64,000 bases of DNA from Halorutilus salinus (lineage in GTDB: Archaea; Halobacteriota; Halobacteria; Halobacteriales; Halorutilaceae), in contig NZ_RKLV01000003.1 in assembly GCF_026242195.1 (NCBI RefSeq), forward strand, positions 124,001 to 188,000, in the 5' to 3' direction. Under the pieces are notes generated by a model. The model was not told where the DNA came from and made no database searches. It saw nothing but the letters and a program-made list of their open reading frames with translations. Numbering within the stretch: the first letter of the stretch is position 1; each line of letters starts with the position of its first letter. A program made the position numbers and the translations under genes. Positions 51,180-59,521 of this stretch are shown piece by piece.

Positions 51180-51599
51180 TGACGGCGGGAGATTCCGAAT
51201 CCGCGCCCATAGACTTCGAGGTTCTATATAGAGTATACTCCCGCTTACAGGGGGACGAGCGTTTCGAGGAGGTCAAGCTTAGACCCGATTATGCTCCGAA
51301 CTCCTTGGTTCCTCGGTACGACCTCCGATACTTCCCATCGTTCGTCGTAGCAAACTATCTACAGATACTGGTATACGAACGACGACTTCAACATCCACTA
51401 CGAGGAAGAGTACGAGAAGGGTGATACCTGGAACTGCAGGTGGGATAGACATCCGAACAGCCGCAACCATCGGGGTCACTTCCACCCTCCGCCTGATGGG
51501 TCAACCCCCGGAGAAAACCGAGATTATCCCACCGATTGGCGAGATGTACTCTCCTTAGCACTCAACGAAGTTGACGACCATATACAGGGGTTCTGGTAG
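51176..51599 (+). pseudogene. Frameshifted TumE/DUF6516-like toxin
   Basis: ATG 51176 opens a frame ending at 51424 (MMTAGDSESAPIDFEVLYRV ... ANYLQIL). At about 51372 homology jumps frame: the other frame continues WYTNDDFNIHYEEEYEKGDT, WNCRWDRHPNSRNHRGHFHP, PPDGSTPGENRDYPTDWRDV and ends at TAG 51599. The HxHFHPPPD-type motif (HRGHFHPPPD) and RWYTNDDF context are hallmarks of the DUF6516/TumE toxin family as I know it. One extra base (or two lost) near CAGATACTGGTATAC explains the break. The antitoxin-like gene upstream is intact. Confidence 0.7.
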
Positions 51600-51725
51600 T
51601 CTCAGTACGGTGCTCCACTACCCGCTACGGGATCTCATCGGAACTGACCTAAGCTCTTCCATCCTGCTCCCCATCCAAACCTTATCTTCGCTTAATGCGG
51701 ATACGACTACTTCCCTGACCGTACT

Positions 51726-53111
51726 TTAGAACGGCATGTTCCCGCCCATACCGCCCATGTCCATGTCGCCCTCGCTCATCTTCTTCATCATACGTTCCAT
51801 GTCGCGCCCTCCGCCAAGCTGGCTCATCGTACGTTCCATCGTGTTGTAGTATTCGAGAAGCTCGCGTACGTCCTCCTCGCTCGTCCCCGAACCGCGTGCG
51901 ACACGCCGTACCTCGCTCGCACCGACGCGCGACGGGTTGTCGAGTTCCTCATCCGTCATCGAGTCCATGACAGCACGGTACGTGTCGAGGCGTTGCTCGG
52001 TCACCTCGGCGAAGTCGTCGGGCATCTCGTCCTTGAGGTCGCCCATACCGCCCATGCCGGGTATCATGTCCATCACCTGATCGAGTCTCCCCATGCTACC
52101 CATCGCCTCCATCTGTTTGTAGACATCGCGGAGCGTGAAGTCGCCGCTCAACAGCTTTTCGGGGTCGAGTTCCTCCTCGTCAACGTCGCTCTCCTCCATC
52201 GCCTCCTCGACGCGGTCGACGAGCGCTCGTATGTCTCCCATGCCCAGAAGACGCGATATGAAGCCGTCGGGGTCGAAACGCTCCACGTCGCTGACCTCCT
52301 CTCCCGTGCCTATGAACGCGATCGATGAGTCGGTCTGATCGACCGCCGTGAGAGCGCCGCCACCCTTTGCCGTACCGTCAAGCTTCGTTATGACGACGCC
52401 GTCGACGCCCACTGCCTCGTCGAACGCATCCGCCTGTTCGCCAGCGCTCTGTCCTATCGATGCGTCGAGGACGAGAAGCGACATGTCGGGGTCGACGACC
52501 GACTCTATATCCTCTATTTCGGCGACGAGTTCGTCCTCAAGCGCGTGCCGACCCGCGGTGTCGACGATCACGACGTCCCTGTCCTCGAACTCCGCCATAC
52601 CTTCGCGCGCTATCCCAACGGGATCCTCCGAATCCGGATCACCGTAGAAAGGAACCTCCGCACGATCAGCCATCTCCTTCGACTGCTCGTACGCCCCCGG
52701 ACGGAACGTGTCTGTCTGCACGATCGCGGGGCGCAGACCCTTACGCGAGAACCACCGCGCCATCTTGGCGCTCGTCGTCGTCTTACCCGAACCCTGTAGA
52801 CCCGCGAGGAGTATAGTCTGCTCCTCTAACTCGAACTCCGTAGCGTCGCCGACGACAGCCACCATCTCCTCGTAGACGATACGTAGAACGTGTTCGCGCG
52901 CCGAAGTCCCCGCGGGAGGCTCCTCGTTGAGGGCGCGTTCACGTATAGAGTCGCTTAGGTCGTTCACGAGCGAGACGTCGACGTCCGCCTGCAGGAGGGC
53001 GCGCTGTATGTCGCGCACGACCTCCTCGACAGCCTCCTCGTCTATACGTGACCTGCCCGCGACCTTTTCGAGCGCGTCCTGTAGAGAGGATCCGAGATCT
53101 CCGAGTACCAT
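51726..53111 (-). CDS. srp54: Signal recognition particle GTPase SRP54 (Ffh)
   Basis: 461 aa. N domain (1-90), G domain with P-loop [36 protein letters not shown] and [16 protein letters not shown], and M domain (about 300-461) with [40 protein letters not shown]-like helix ([20 protein letters not shown]) and a Met/Gly-rich end [14 protein letters not shown]. It binds signal peptides and 7S RNA and delivers ribosomes to SecY. Divergent from padR; the usual haloarchaeal neighbour ftsY is not present here. Confidence 0.96.
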   Translation of the reverse strand: MVLGDLGSSLQDALEKVAGRSRIDEEAVEEVVRDIQRALLQADVDVSLVNDLSDSIRERALNEEPPAGTSAREHVLRIVYEEMVAVVGDATEFELEEQTILLAGLQGSGKTTTSAKMARWFSRKGLRPAIVQTDTFRPGAYEQSKEMADRAEVPFYGDPDSEDPVGIAREGMAEFEDRDVVIVDTAGRHALEDELVAEIEDIESVVDPDMSLLVLDASIGQSAGEQADAFDEAVGVDGVVITKLDGTAKGGGALTAVDQTDSSIAFIGTGEEVSDVERFDPDGFISRLLGMGDIRALVDRVEEAMEESDVDEEELDPEKLLSGDFTLRDVYKQMEAMGSMGRLDQVMDMIPGMGGMGDLKDEMPDDFAEVTEQRLDTYRAVMDSMTDEELDNPSRVGASEVRRVARGSGTSEEDVRELLEYYNTMERTMSQLGGGRDMERMMKKMSEGDMDMGGMGGNMPF

Positions 53112-53225
53112 TAACGGCGTTACGTGGTGACGTCTAATGACGGTTTTGATGCCCCGCCCGTTCCAGCGCCGGCGTCCGAGGTACTACCTGTAACGATAAG
53201 TGGCGCGGGTACGTCGTTCACACGG

Positions 53226-53549
53226 ATGCAGAAACTGACGGAGTTCCAGAAGAACATACTCAACGTACTCGTCGGCGAGCCGAAGTACGGTGTGGAGGTA
53301 AAGAAGGCGCTGGAGGAGTACTACGGCGAGGAGATAAACCACGGACGCCTCTACCCCAACCTCGACAAGCTCGCCGACCGCGGATACGTCGACAAGCTCT
53401 CGCTCGACGACCGCAAGAACGAGTACGCCGTCACCGACGAGGCGCGCGCCGAGATACGCGACGAGATAGCGTGGCGCGTCGAGAGCTACATCGACGGTTC
53501 CGACGACCGCGAGAAAGAGCTACTCAAGGCGATAAACGGCGAAAAGTAA
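53226..53549 (+). CDS. PadR-family transcriptional regulator
   Basis: 107 aa from ATG 53226 (MQKLTEFQKNILNVLVGEPK). PadR winged helix: YGVEVKKALEEYYGEEINHG, RLYPNLDKLADRGYVDKLSL, DDRKNEYAVTDEARAEIRDE. The frame is open from 53124, but the upstream part lies across the promoter and is not family-like; an AT-rich element (AACGATAAG, about 53191) precedes the start. PadR genes lie close to srp54 in haloarchaea as well. Ligand and target unknown. Confidence 0.88.
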   Translation: MQKLTEFQKNILNVLVGEPKYGVEVKKALEEYYGEEINHGRLYPNLDKLADRGYVDKLSLDDRKNEYAVTDEARAEIRDEIAWRVESYIDGSDDREKELLKAINGEK

Positions 53550-53620
53550 CGGCGTTTGGCACAGTCTCAAAGCAAAGCTTTGACGGCTTGCAAACCTTCG
53601 ATCCGTAAACAGTCTTCAGT
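53550..53620 (+). terminator. Hairpin after padR
   Basis: TCAAAGC-AAA-GCTTTGA (about 53567-53583) is a perfect 7-bp stem downstream of the padR stop, in a 70-bp gap before the convergent small acidic gene. It may be a terminator or a single member of the hairpin class seen elsewhere in the window. Confidence 0.4.
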
Positions 53621-53824
53621 CTATCTGTTACCGCCGTCGAGGTCCGCAGTCGGGTCGTACGGCTCGAAGGAGTCTTCGGAGTTAACCGCTTCCTCAACCT
53701 CGTCAAGGAGATCGTCGGACTCCTCTTTGGTCATCCACGTCACGTACTCCATACGCTCATCAGGATCCATCTCTCGAACTTCCTCCGGTGAGAGGTCTTC
53801 TTTGCGTTTTTCTTTACCTGTCAT
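53621..53824 (-). CDS. Small acidic protein, unknown
   Basis: 67 aa: MTGKEKRKEDLSPEEVREMD, PDERMEYVTWMTKEESDDLL, then an acidic end. No cysteines, no membrane helix. Its ATG overlaps the stop of a 33-codon upstream ORF (ATGA), implying it was the second gene of an operon whose first gene is now degraded. Lower GC than the core. Could be an antitoxin-like small protein; no direct evidence. Confidence 0.5.
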   Translation of the reverse strand: MTGKEKRKEDLSPEEVREMDPDERMEYVTWMTKEESDDLLDEVEEAVNSEDSFEPYDPTADLDGGNR

Positions 53825-53953
53825 TGCTCTCTGAACCTCCGTACTCCGAGGTCTTTTTCGTAGTCCGTGACCAGCGACTCCCCTCGTTCAAGTATCCTTT
53901 CTACGCGCATCCATATCTGCATGAGAGACGGCGCTACTTCAAACTCAGCAAAA
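53821..53953 (-). pseudogene. C-terminal scrap of a degraded gene upstream of the small acidic protein
   Basis: An ORF from ATG 53922 to TGA 53821 reads MQIWMRVERILERGESLVTD then YEKDLGVRRFREQ; the frame extends upstream without a start (YFAEFEVAPSL) to a stop near 53956. A second overlapping 34-codon ORF (54038-53934) begins MTGENVKKLRTAVLRHATEN. Both look like pieces of one truncated gene whose upstream part was replaced by the hairpin train at 54031-54135. Confidence 0.35.
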
Positions 53954-54030
53954 TACTATTCTCGACGTTGCGCCTCGTGTTTTCTGTCGCGTGCCTCAAA
54001 ACCGCAGTACGAAGCTTCTTGACATTCTCA

Positions 54031-54135
54031 CCCGTCATCAGACGCTCCGCGTCTAATTGGCTCAGAAATCAAAGATTTCTGAACGTTCGTGACTCCACCG
54101 GAGTCACGAGCAGGCGAATTTTTCGATTCGCATAA
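54031..54135 (+). ncRNA. Hairpin train, copy B
   Basis: Four stem-loops in 105 bp: AGACGC-TCC-GCGTCT (54040-54054), CAGAAATC-AAA-GATTTCTG (54063-54081), CGTGACTCC-ACC-GGAGTCACG (54088-54108), GCGAAT/ATTCGC (54114-54131). Linkers CCCGTCATCAGA, AATTGGCT and GAACGT match copy A at 48584. No protein-coding content. Located between a degraded gene and the acidic TrmB-like gene. Confidence 0.45.
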
Positions 54136-54211
54136 GCCTAAAGCCAAGAACATTCTGCTGTGCTATCTGTAAAACCGGGTGGAAAGATGGTACGTTGGGT
54201 GGGTACCGAAG
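54136..54211. other. Spacer between hairpin train and the acidic TrmB-like gene
   Basis: Seventy-six bases with nothing recognised beyond a possible 3' untranslated region of the leftward gene. Confidence 0.3.
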
Positions 54212-54841
54212 CTACGCTTCGACGGGGATCTCCTCGCCTTCCTCTTCCTTCGGCTCTATGACGAGACGGTAGGGCGAGAAACGCGTGTCGAGTACGCGTT
54301 TTCCGTCGTCGTCACCCTCGACGAACCCGCGGACGCGGTCGACGACCCTACTCGGAACGTCGACGACGAGTTCCGTGGGCGAAACAGCGGTGTAGACGGT
54401 GTCCTCTCCGACCGTTTCCGTCTCCACGACGCCGTCGTCGTCAAGCTCGCCGAGAACCGCGTCGACCTTGTCGGGGTAGAGACCCGTCTCCTCCGCGACC
54501 TCGTCGGCGTCCGCCTCTCCGAGCTTACGGAGCGCGACGTAGACATCGGCGCGCGCGCTCGTGTCGAGTACGGCGGAGACAACGTCGACGACGGCGTCGT
54601 CAACGGTTTCGAGACCTTCGTCAACCGTCTCTTCGACGGTCTCCTCAACATCCTCGACGGTTTCCTCGACCCTCTCGCGCTGTTCCTCGACGGTTTCCTC
54701 GACCCTCTCGCGTCCGTCCTCAACCGTTCCCTCAACCTCTTCGACCGTCTCCTCTATACGATCCTCGACGCCTTCTTCCCCTTCGACTTCCTCTACTCCC
54801 TCGACTTCCCCTGTTTCCTCGGTGGTTTCTGTTTCTGTCAT
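54212..54841 (-). CDS. Acidic coiled-coil protein with TrmB-like winged helix
   Basis: 209 aa. Residues 1-85 are an extremely acidic region with tandem V-E/D-E-T-V-E-E units (EETVEEVEGTVEDGRERVEE, TVEEQRERVEETVEDVEETV), predicted as a long helix or coiled coil. Residues 90-140 form a winged helix like TrmB regulators (RADVYVALRKLGEADADEVA, EETGLYPDKVDAVLGELDDD), and the end (RVLDTRFSPYRLVIEPKEEE) has beta character. The acidic repeat could mimic DNA or be a salt-adapted spacer. Probable DNA-binding regulator; target unknown. No partner gene overlaps it. Confidence 0.7.
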   Translation of the reverse strand: MTETETTEETGEVEGVEEVEGEEGVEDRIEETVEEVEGTVEDGRERVEETVEEQRERVEETVEDVEETVEETVDEGLETVDDAVVDVVSAVLDTSARADVYVALRKLGEADADEVAEETGLYPDKVDAVLGELDDDGVVETETVGEDTVYTAVSPTELVVDVPSRVVDRVRGFVEGDDDGKRVLDTRFSPYRLVIEPKEEEGEEIPVEA

Positions 54842-54967
54842 GGTATCTCACCTTTGTGTCGTTCGCATTAGGACATAAAATCCGCGTATATAAATATTTT
54901 GTCCTTTTGCCGGCGACACATAGCTGTACGCCGTCGGATTGATATGGGGCGTCGACGTTTTGGGGTT

Positions 54968-55339
54968 ATGAGACGCAGAGAGCTTATACTTGCCGCGGGT
55001 GCTATGGCTGTCACGGGATGTATCGGCGGCGGTTACGACGTTCAGGCTGTAAAGTCGGATGCGGAGCAGATACCGTACGAGCAGATGAGCGAGGGCGACA
55101 GGATACACGTCGAACGCGGCTACGTGAGACAGGTACAGACCGACGGCGAGACCTACTTTGTCGCCGTCGAACAGGAGGACGGCGAGTGGGTCAGTGAGAT
55201 ATTCGGCTCGTGGGACGGCGATGAGTTTCCGGAGGACGGTACGGTCGAACTCTGGGGCGTCGTTGAGGGCGAGATAGACTCCGAAGGGGGCGGTACACTG
55301 CCTGAGGTTACCATCGTCGACATGCGGTCGGTGGAGTAG
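54968..55339 (+). CDS. Small lipoprotein with OB-like beta domain
   Basis: 123 aa from ATG 54968. Signal MRRRELILAAGAMAVTGCIG with lipobox VTGC (Cys at 18); an N-terminal arginine cluster is compatible with, but does not prove, Tat export. The mature part is beta-rich: EGDRIHVERGYVRQVQTDGE, TYFVAVEQEDGEWVSEIFGS, VELWGVVEGEIDSEGGGTLP, EVTIVDMRSVE, resembling a small OB-fold. Start chosen at the signal peptide; the frame opens at 54899. Function unknown. 40 bp before prpD. Confidence 0.75.
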   Translation: MRRRELILAAGAMAVTGCIGGGYDVQAVKSDAEQIPYEQMSEGDRIHVERGYVRQVQTDGETYFVAVEQEDGEWVSEIFGSWDGDEFPEDGTVELWGVVEGEIDSEGGGTLPEVTIVDMRSVE

Positions 55340-55379
55340 CTTTCGTTTCACTTTTGACCTCTCCGCGCGAGGGTCGTGT

Positions 55380-56726
55380 ATGCTCGCGGAACAACTCGCC
55401 GAGTACGCCGACGAACTGAGCTACGACGACCTTGACGACGAGACGGTTGAGACGACGAAGGCGCGTCTTATCGACTCTGTCGCGTGCGCTTACGCGGGGC
55501 GCGACGAACCGCCCGTCGAAAGCCTACTGAGGTACGCGACGCGTAAGAACGGCGAACGCGACGCCTCCGTTCTCGTCGACGGCGCGACGACGACCGTCGA
55601 GCACTCGGCGTTCGCAAACGGTGCGCTGATACGTTACCTTGACTGGAACGACACCTACCTCTCGAAGGAACCCGCGCATCCGTCCGACAACTTCGGTGCC
55701 GTGCTCGCCGCCGCCGACGCGTACGACGCTTCGGGGCGTGACCTTCTCGTAGCCGCCGTTCTCGCGTACGAGGCGCAGTGCCGTCTCTGTGACGCCGCTT
55801 CGTTACGCAAGAACGGCTGGGATCACGTCAACTACGGTCTGGTTTCGGCGACGCTCGCTGTTGGTAAGCTTGCCGGATTAACGCAGGACGAGATCGTAGA
55901 GGCTCTCGGGCTCGCGATCAATCCCCACGCCGCGATGCGACAGGCGCGCGCGGGCGAACTGTCGGAGTGGAAGGGCTTCGCCTTCGCAAACGTCGACAGG
56001 AACGCCGTCGTCGCCGTCGAACTCGCAGGCGAGGGCGTTGAAGGACCCGCGCCGATCTTTGAGGGCAAGTTCGGCTTCTTCAACCAGCTAACGGGCGAGT
56101 TCGATTTGGATGTCGATACGTTCGGAGGACGCGGCGGAGAGTTCAAGATTAACGAGACGTATATCAAGTACTACCCCGTCGAGTACCACGCGCAGGCGGC
56201 TGTCAACATCGTCATGGATCTGATCGACGAGGTGGACGCCGACGAGATAGACCGTATCGAGAACGAGACGTACGAGGCGGCGGTTAGCATCATCTCGGAG
56301 GAGGAGGAGAAATGGGACCCCGAGACGCGCGAGACGGCGGACCATAGCATGCCGTACTGTATCGCGCGCGCCTTCCTCGACGGCGAGATGACGCTCGAAC
56401 AGTTCTCGGAGGAGAAGATTCTGGGCGACGACGTCCGCGAACTCATGGACAAGATAGAGATAGTCGAGAACACCGACTACACGGAGGCGTACGGAGAGGC
56501 GTTCCCGCATAGGATGGTCGTCCACGCCGACGGAGAGACGTACGAGCGCGAACTGGAGTACCCGAAGGGTCATCCGGGCAACCCGCTGAGCGACGACGAA
56601 CTTGAGGACAAGCTCCGTACGGGCGTCGGTGATGCACTCGGCGACGACGAGATTACGGAGGCGCTCGACTGGATGCGTAACGTTGAGGAGAAGGATGACG
56701 CGTCGGGGCTTTTCGAGCTCGTATAG
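55380..56726 (+). CDS. prpD: MmgE/PrpD family: 2-methylcitrate dehydratase-like
   Basis: 448 aa, full-length MmgE/PrpD fold: LIDSVACAYAGRDEPPVESL, GALIRYLDWNDTYLSKEPAH, PSDNFGAVLAAADAYDASGR, NPHAAMRQARAGELSEWKGF, IKYYPVEYHAQAAVNIVMDL and the C-terminal FPHRMVVHADGETYERELEY with HPGNPLS. The family dehydrates 2-methylcitrate (or similar hydroxy-acids) in propionate breakdown. It converges with a citrate-synthase-family gene, which could then be a 2-methylcitrate synthase; the pair suggests a methylcitrate cycle, common in haloarchaea that make or use propionyl-CoA. No prpB (methylisocitrate lyase) in the window. Confidence 0.88.
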   Translation: MLAEQLAEYADELSYDDLDDETVETTKARLIDSVACAYAGRDEPPVESLLRYATRKNGERDASVLVDGATTTVEHSAFANGALIRYLDWNDTYLSKEPAHPSDNFGAVLAAADAYDASGRDLLVAAVLAYEAQCRLCDAASLRKNGWDHVNYGLVSATLAVGKLAGLTQDEIVEALGLAINPHAAMRQARAGELSEWKGFAFANVDRNAVVAVELAGEGVEGPAPIFEGKFGFFNQLTGEFDLDVDTFGGRGGEFKINETYIKYYPVEYHAQAAVNIVMDLIDEVDADEIDRIENETYEAAVSIISEEEEKWDPETRETADHSMPYCIARAFLDGEMTLEQFSEEKILGDDVRELMDKIEIVENTDYTEAYGEAFPHRMVVHADGETYERELEYPKGHPGNPLSDDELEDKLRTGVGDALGDDEITEALDWMRNVEEKDDASGLFELV

Positions 56727-56742
56727 CGCTACCGTCTTCGCT

Positions 56743-57858
56743 CTACCGTTCGTCGACCGGCACGTACCCGCGCCCCGTCTCGCCCACGAACTTGACGCGC
56801 GGGCGCATGATACGGTTGTCTTCGATCTGTTCGGCGATATGCGCCGACCATCCGGCGGCGCGCGACGCCGCGAAAAGCGTCGTGTAGAACGCGGGAGGCA
56901 CGCCGAGTTCGCGGTAGAGCGCACCCGCGTACAGGTCGGTGTTGGGGAAGATACCCTTGTCGCCGAGACGCGCCTCGACCTCCTCGCGGACGGCGTCGGC
57001 GACGGCGAGAAGCTCGGAGTCGGGGTTGAGCGTCTCTATATGGCGTCTGAAATGCGCGCACCGCGGGTCGACCGTCTCGTAGACACGGTGCCCGAAGCCG
57101 GGTATCTTCCCCTTGTTCGAGACCTTCTCCTCGACGAACGGTTCGGCGTTCGACGCGTCGCCGACATCTTCGAGCATATCGATGACGGTCTCCGTTGCTC
57201 CGCCATGGAGGCGTCCTTGGAGCGTACCGACGGCGGAGGTCAGCGACGAGTAGACGTTTGCGAGCGTCGAGGCGGTGACGCACGCCGAGAACGTCGATGC
57301 GTTCATACCGTGCTCTGCGTAAAGTATGAAGGTTGAGTCCATGGCGCTCGCCTCCTCCTCCGTCGGCTCCTCGCCATGGAGCGTATACAGGAAGTTCTCG
57401 GCGTGTCCGAGGTCGTCACGAGGCTCGACAGGCTCTTCTCCCTCGCGGACACGGTGGGCGCGCGCTATCACGGTCGGCATCTTGGCGAGGACGCCGAGGC
57501 ATTTGTCGGTCGGGTCGTCGAGGTTGTCCGCCTCGTCGTCGTACGATGCGAGTGCGGAGACCGAGGTGCGTAGGAGATCCATGGGGGCGGTGCGCTCCGC
57601 CTCGCGGTCGACGAGTTCCGCGACGCCGTCGGGTAGGGCGCGTCTAGCCGCCATCTCGTCACGTATCCCGTCGAGTTCGTCGCCGGACGGCAGACGGTCG
57701 TTTCGGAGGAGGAACAGGAGTTCCTCGTACGACGATTCGCGCGCGAGGTCGTCCATGTCGTAGCCCGCGTACCATATCTTGCCTTCCTCGCCGTCGACCT
57801 TACAGACGCGCGACTCGTCGACAACGACGCCTTCGAGACCTTTCTTTACTTCGTCCAT
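56743..57858 (-). CDS. gltA: Citrate synthase (or 2-methylcitrate synthase)
   Basis: 371 aa, archaeal short-type citrate synthase. Catalytic residues visible: His in GRLHGGATE, His in IPGFGHRVYETVDPRCAHFR and Asp in NTDLYAGALYRELGVPPAFY. The start MDEVKKGLEGVVVDESRVCK is typical, and the end VKFVGETGRGYVPVDER is complete. It condenses acetyl-CoA (or propionyl-CoA) with oxaloacetate. Being 16 bp from the convergent prpD stop raises the chance of methylcitrate synthase activity, but the sequence alone does not discriminate. Confidence 0.93.
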   Translation of the reverse strand: MDEVKKGLEGVVVDESRVCKVDGEEGKIWYAGYDMDDLARESSYEELLFLLRNDRLPSGDELDGIRDEMAARRALPDGVAELVDREAERTAPMDLLRTSVSALASYDDEADNLDDPTDKCLGVLAKMPTVIARAHRVREGEEPVEPRDDLGHAENFLYTLHGEEPTEEEASAMDSTFILYAEHGMNASTFSACVTASTLANVYSSLTSAVGTLQGRLHGGATETVIDMLEDVGDASNAEPFVEEKVSNKGKIPGFGHRVYETVDPRCAHFRRHIETLNPDSELLAVADAVREEVEARLGDKGIFPNTDLYAGALYRELGVPPAFYTTLFAASRAAGWSAHIAEQIEDNRIMRPRVKFVGETGRGYVPVDER

Positions 57859-57961
57859 ACCGGTAGATGATGAGAGACGTTATTCAACCTTCTTGTTGCC
57901 ACCGCGGTGTGCAACCCCTACAGCGATGTACCTAAGCCAGACACCGTCAGGGCTGGTGACG

Positions 57962-59479
57962 TTAGATACCGAGAAGTGGACCGTAGTAGTACGGGCTGAT
58001 GAAGCCCTCTACGAAGCCCGCGACACCGAAAAGGACGAGAAGACCCACGAAGATACGGTAGGCTCTCCGGGTTTCGTCGGCGACCTCTTCGGCGGAGACT
58101 CTGCCGCGGACGTAGCCGATACCGACGCCGCCGAGATGCAGACCAAGCCCTCCTGAGATGAGTAACGCGGGTATCTCGATGATACCGTGCGGGACTATGA
58201 ATGCGGTGAGTTCGACGAGGTTCGCCTCCGTCGCCGTAAGGAAGCCTATAAGCGAGCCGTTGAAGACGAGTGAGACGACGGTTGCGACGCCGAAGACGAA
58301 GCCCGCGTACGACTGTGCGACGCCGACAGCCCAGTTGTTCGCCGTGTAGTTGAAGAACTCGCCGACGGGCGACATGCCTTCGAGACGGTTCGAGATAGAC
58401 GTCTCTATACCTACGCCCGCCGCCTGCGTCGCTTCCCATGCACCGACGGCGGAGCCGACGAAGATCAGACCGCTCACGGCTACGAGCAGTGGACGCGCGG
58501 TGACGAAGGCGCGCGTCTCGTCCAGTCCCTCACGGAGCGCACCTGTCACGCGGTGAACGTCGACCGACCCGTCCATATCCTCAACGTCTTCGCCCGCGTG
58601 TCTCGTATACATATCCGTCTTTACGACAGCGACGAAGGGTGAGAAGATCACGAAGCCGACGACCGTGACAGCCGCGGGTGCGCCGAGGACGTTCAGGAAG
58701 CCCGCGACGGAGCCGAATCCGATCAGCGCCGCGAACGCGAATATGAGGTAAGCGATAAACTCAGCCGGGTTTTGGGTGACAAAGTCAAGGTTGCCGCGTA
58801 AGGCGCCCCGTAGACCCACACCGTCGACGACTACCGACTGGGGCGCGAAGACGAAGAAGACGTGTATACCGACAACCGTTGCGAGCCAGACGAGACCGAC
58901 GACGAGACCGAGCGCCGCGCCGAGTATACCGCCCGTCGAGACGGAGACGGAGCCTACGCCCAAGAGGACAGCCGTCGCAACGAGTATCGCAACCGCCTCA
59001 GCCACGAACAGAAGCACGAACGTGGACGTATGCTCGAACACCGACGAGATGCCTCTGTCTACGGGCTTCTCGACGCCGGTCAGTACGCCGTAGACCGCGC
59101 CCACCTGTCCCGCGTTCACCGCGGCGTTGAGCGCGACCACGACGACGACGAAGACGACCGACGCCAGTACGATGACTGCGACCACCTCAGGTACCAGGAT
59201 CAGGTCAAAAAGCTCGGCTAACTCCTCTCCCGTTTCTTCCATCCCTTCAAAACCGCCTGCGTTTCCGACCTCGTCGAGGGGTACGTCGTCCAGAGCCGAA
59301 CGTATCTCGTCTATACTCCCGCGACGGAGGAGTGCGAGGTAGACGAAGACGCCTGTAAGCAGGGGCGCGACACGTGCGACAGCGGGGACGCTGACGCTCA
59401 TGAGGTAGAAAGGTAGCACCGACGAAGGCTTGGAGACGAGAGTCGCGTACGCCGAACGGAACGCCTCGTTTATGTCCAT
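57962..59479 (-). CDS. Polytopic membrane protein with SpoIIM/DUF95-type C-terminal domain
   Basis: 505 aa from ATG 59479 (MDINEAFRSAYATLVSKPSS); GTG 59503 is the alternative. The N-terminal half has about six membrane helices of unknown type (FYLMSVSVPAVARVAPLLTG, VVAVIVLASVVFVVVVVALN). The C-terminal half (about 325-505) is stage-II-sporulation-protein-M-like: SNRLEGMSPVGEFFNYTANN, VSLVFNGSLIGFLTATEANL, LTAFIVPHGIIEIPALLISG, GLGLHLGGVGIGYVRG. SpoIIM-like domains occur widely in archaea, where the role is unknown. A fusion with a second multi-helix domain suggests a transport or membrane-organising function (inference). Confidence 0.8.
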   Translation of the reverse strand: MDINEAFRSAYATLVSKPSSVLPFYLMSVSVPAVARVAPLLTGVFVYLALLRRGSIDEIRSALDDVPLDEVGNAGGFEGMEETGEELAELFDLILVPEVVAVIVLASVVFVVVVVALNAAVNAGQVGAVYGVLTGVEKPVDRGISSVFEHTSTFVLLFVAEAVAILVATAVLLGVGSVSVSTGGILGAALGLVVGLVWLATVVGIHVFFVFAPQSVVVDGVGLRGALRGNLDFVTQNPAEFIAYLIFAFAALIGFGSVAGFLNVLGAPAAVTVVGFVIFSPFVAVVKTDMYTRHAGEDVEDMDGSVDVHRVTGALREGLDETRAFVTARPLLVAVSGLIFVGSAVGAWEATQAAGVGIETSISNRLEGMSPVGEFFNYTANNWAVGVAQSYAGFVFGVATVVSLVFNGSLIGFLTATEANLVELTAFIVPHGIIEIPALLISGGLGLHLGGVGIGYVRGRVSAEEVADETRRAYRIFVGLLVLFGVAGFVEGFISPYYYGPLLGI

Positions 59480-59521
59480 GCGAATCCGTGTCGCCGGAGC
59501 CACAAACAGTTTTCCGTCGCG

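Noticed and set aside
53788-54135. 115-codon plus-strand ORF over the hairpin train
   Set aside because: Its codons run through the palindromes and antisense to small ORFs; composition is not protein-like.
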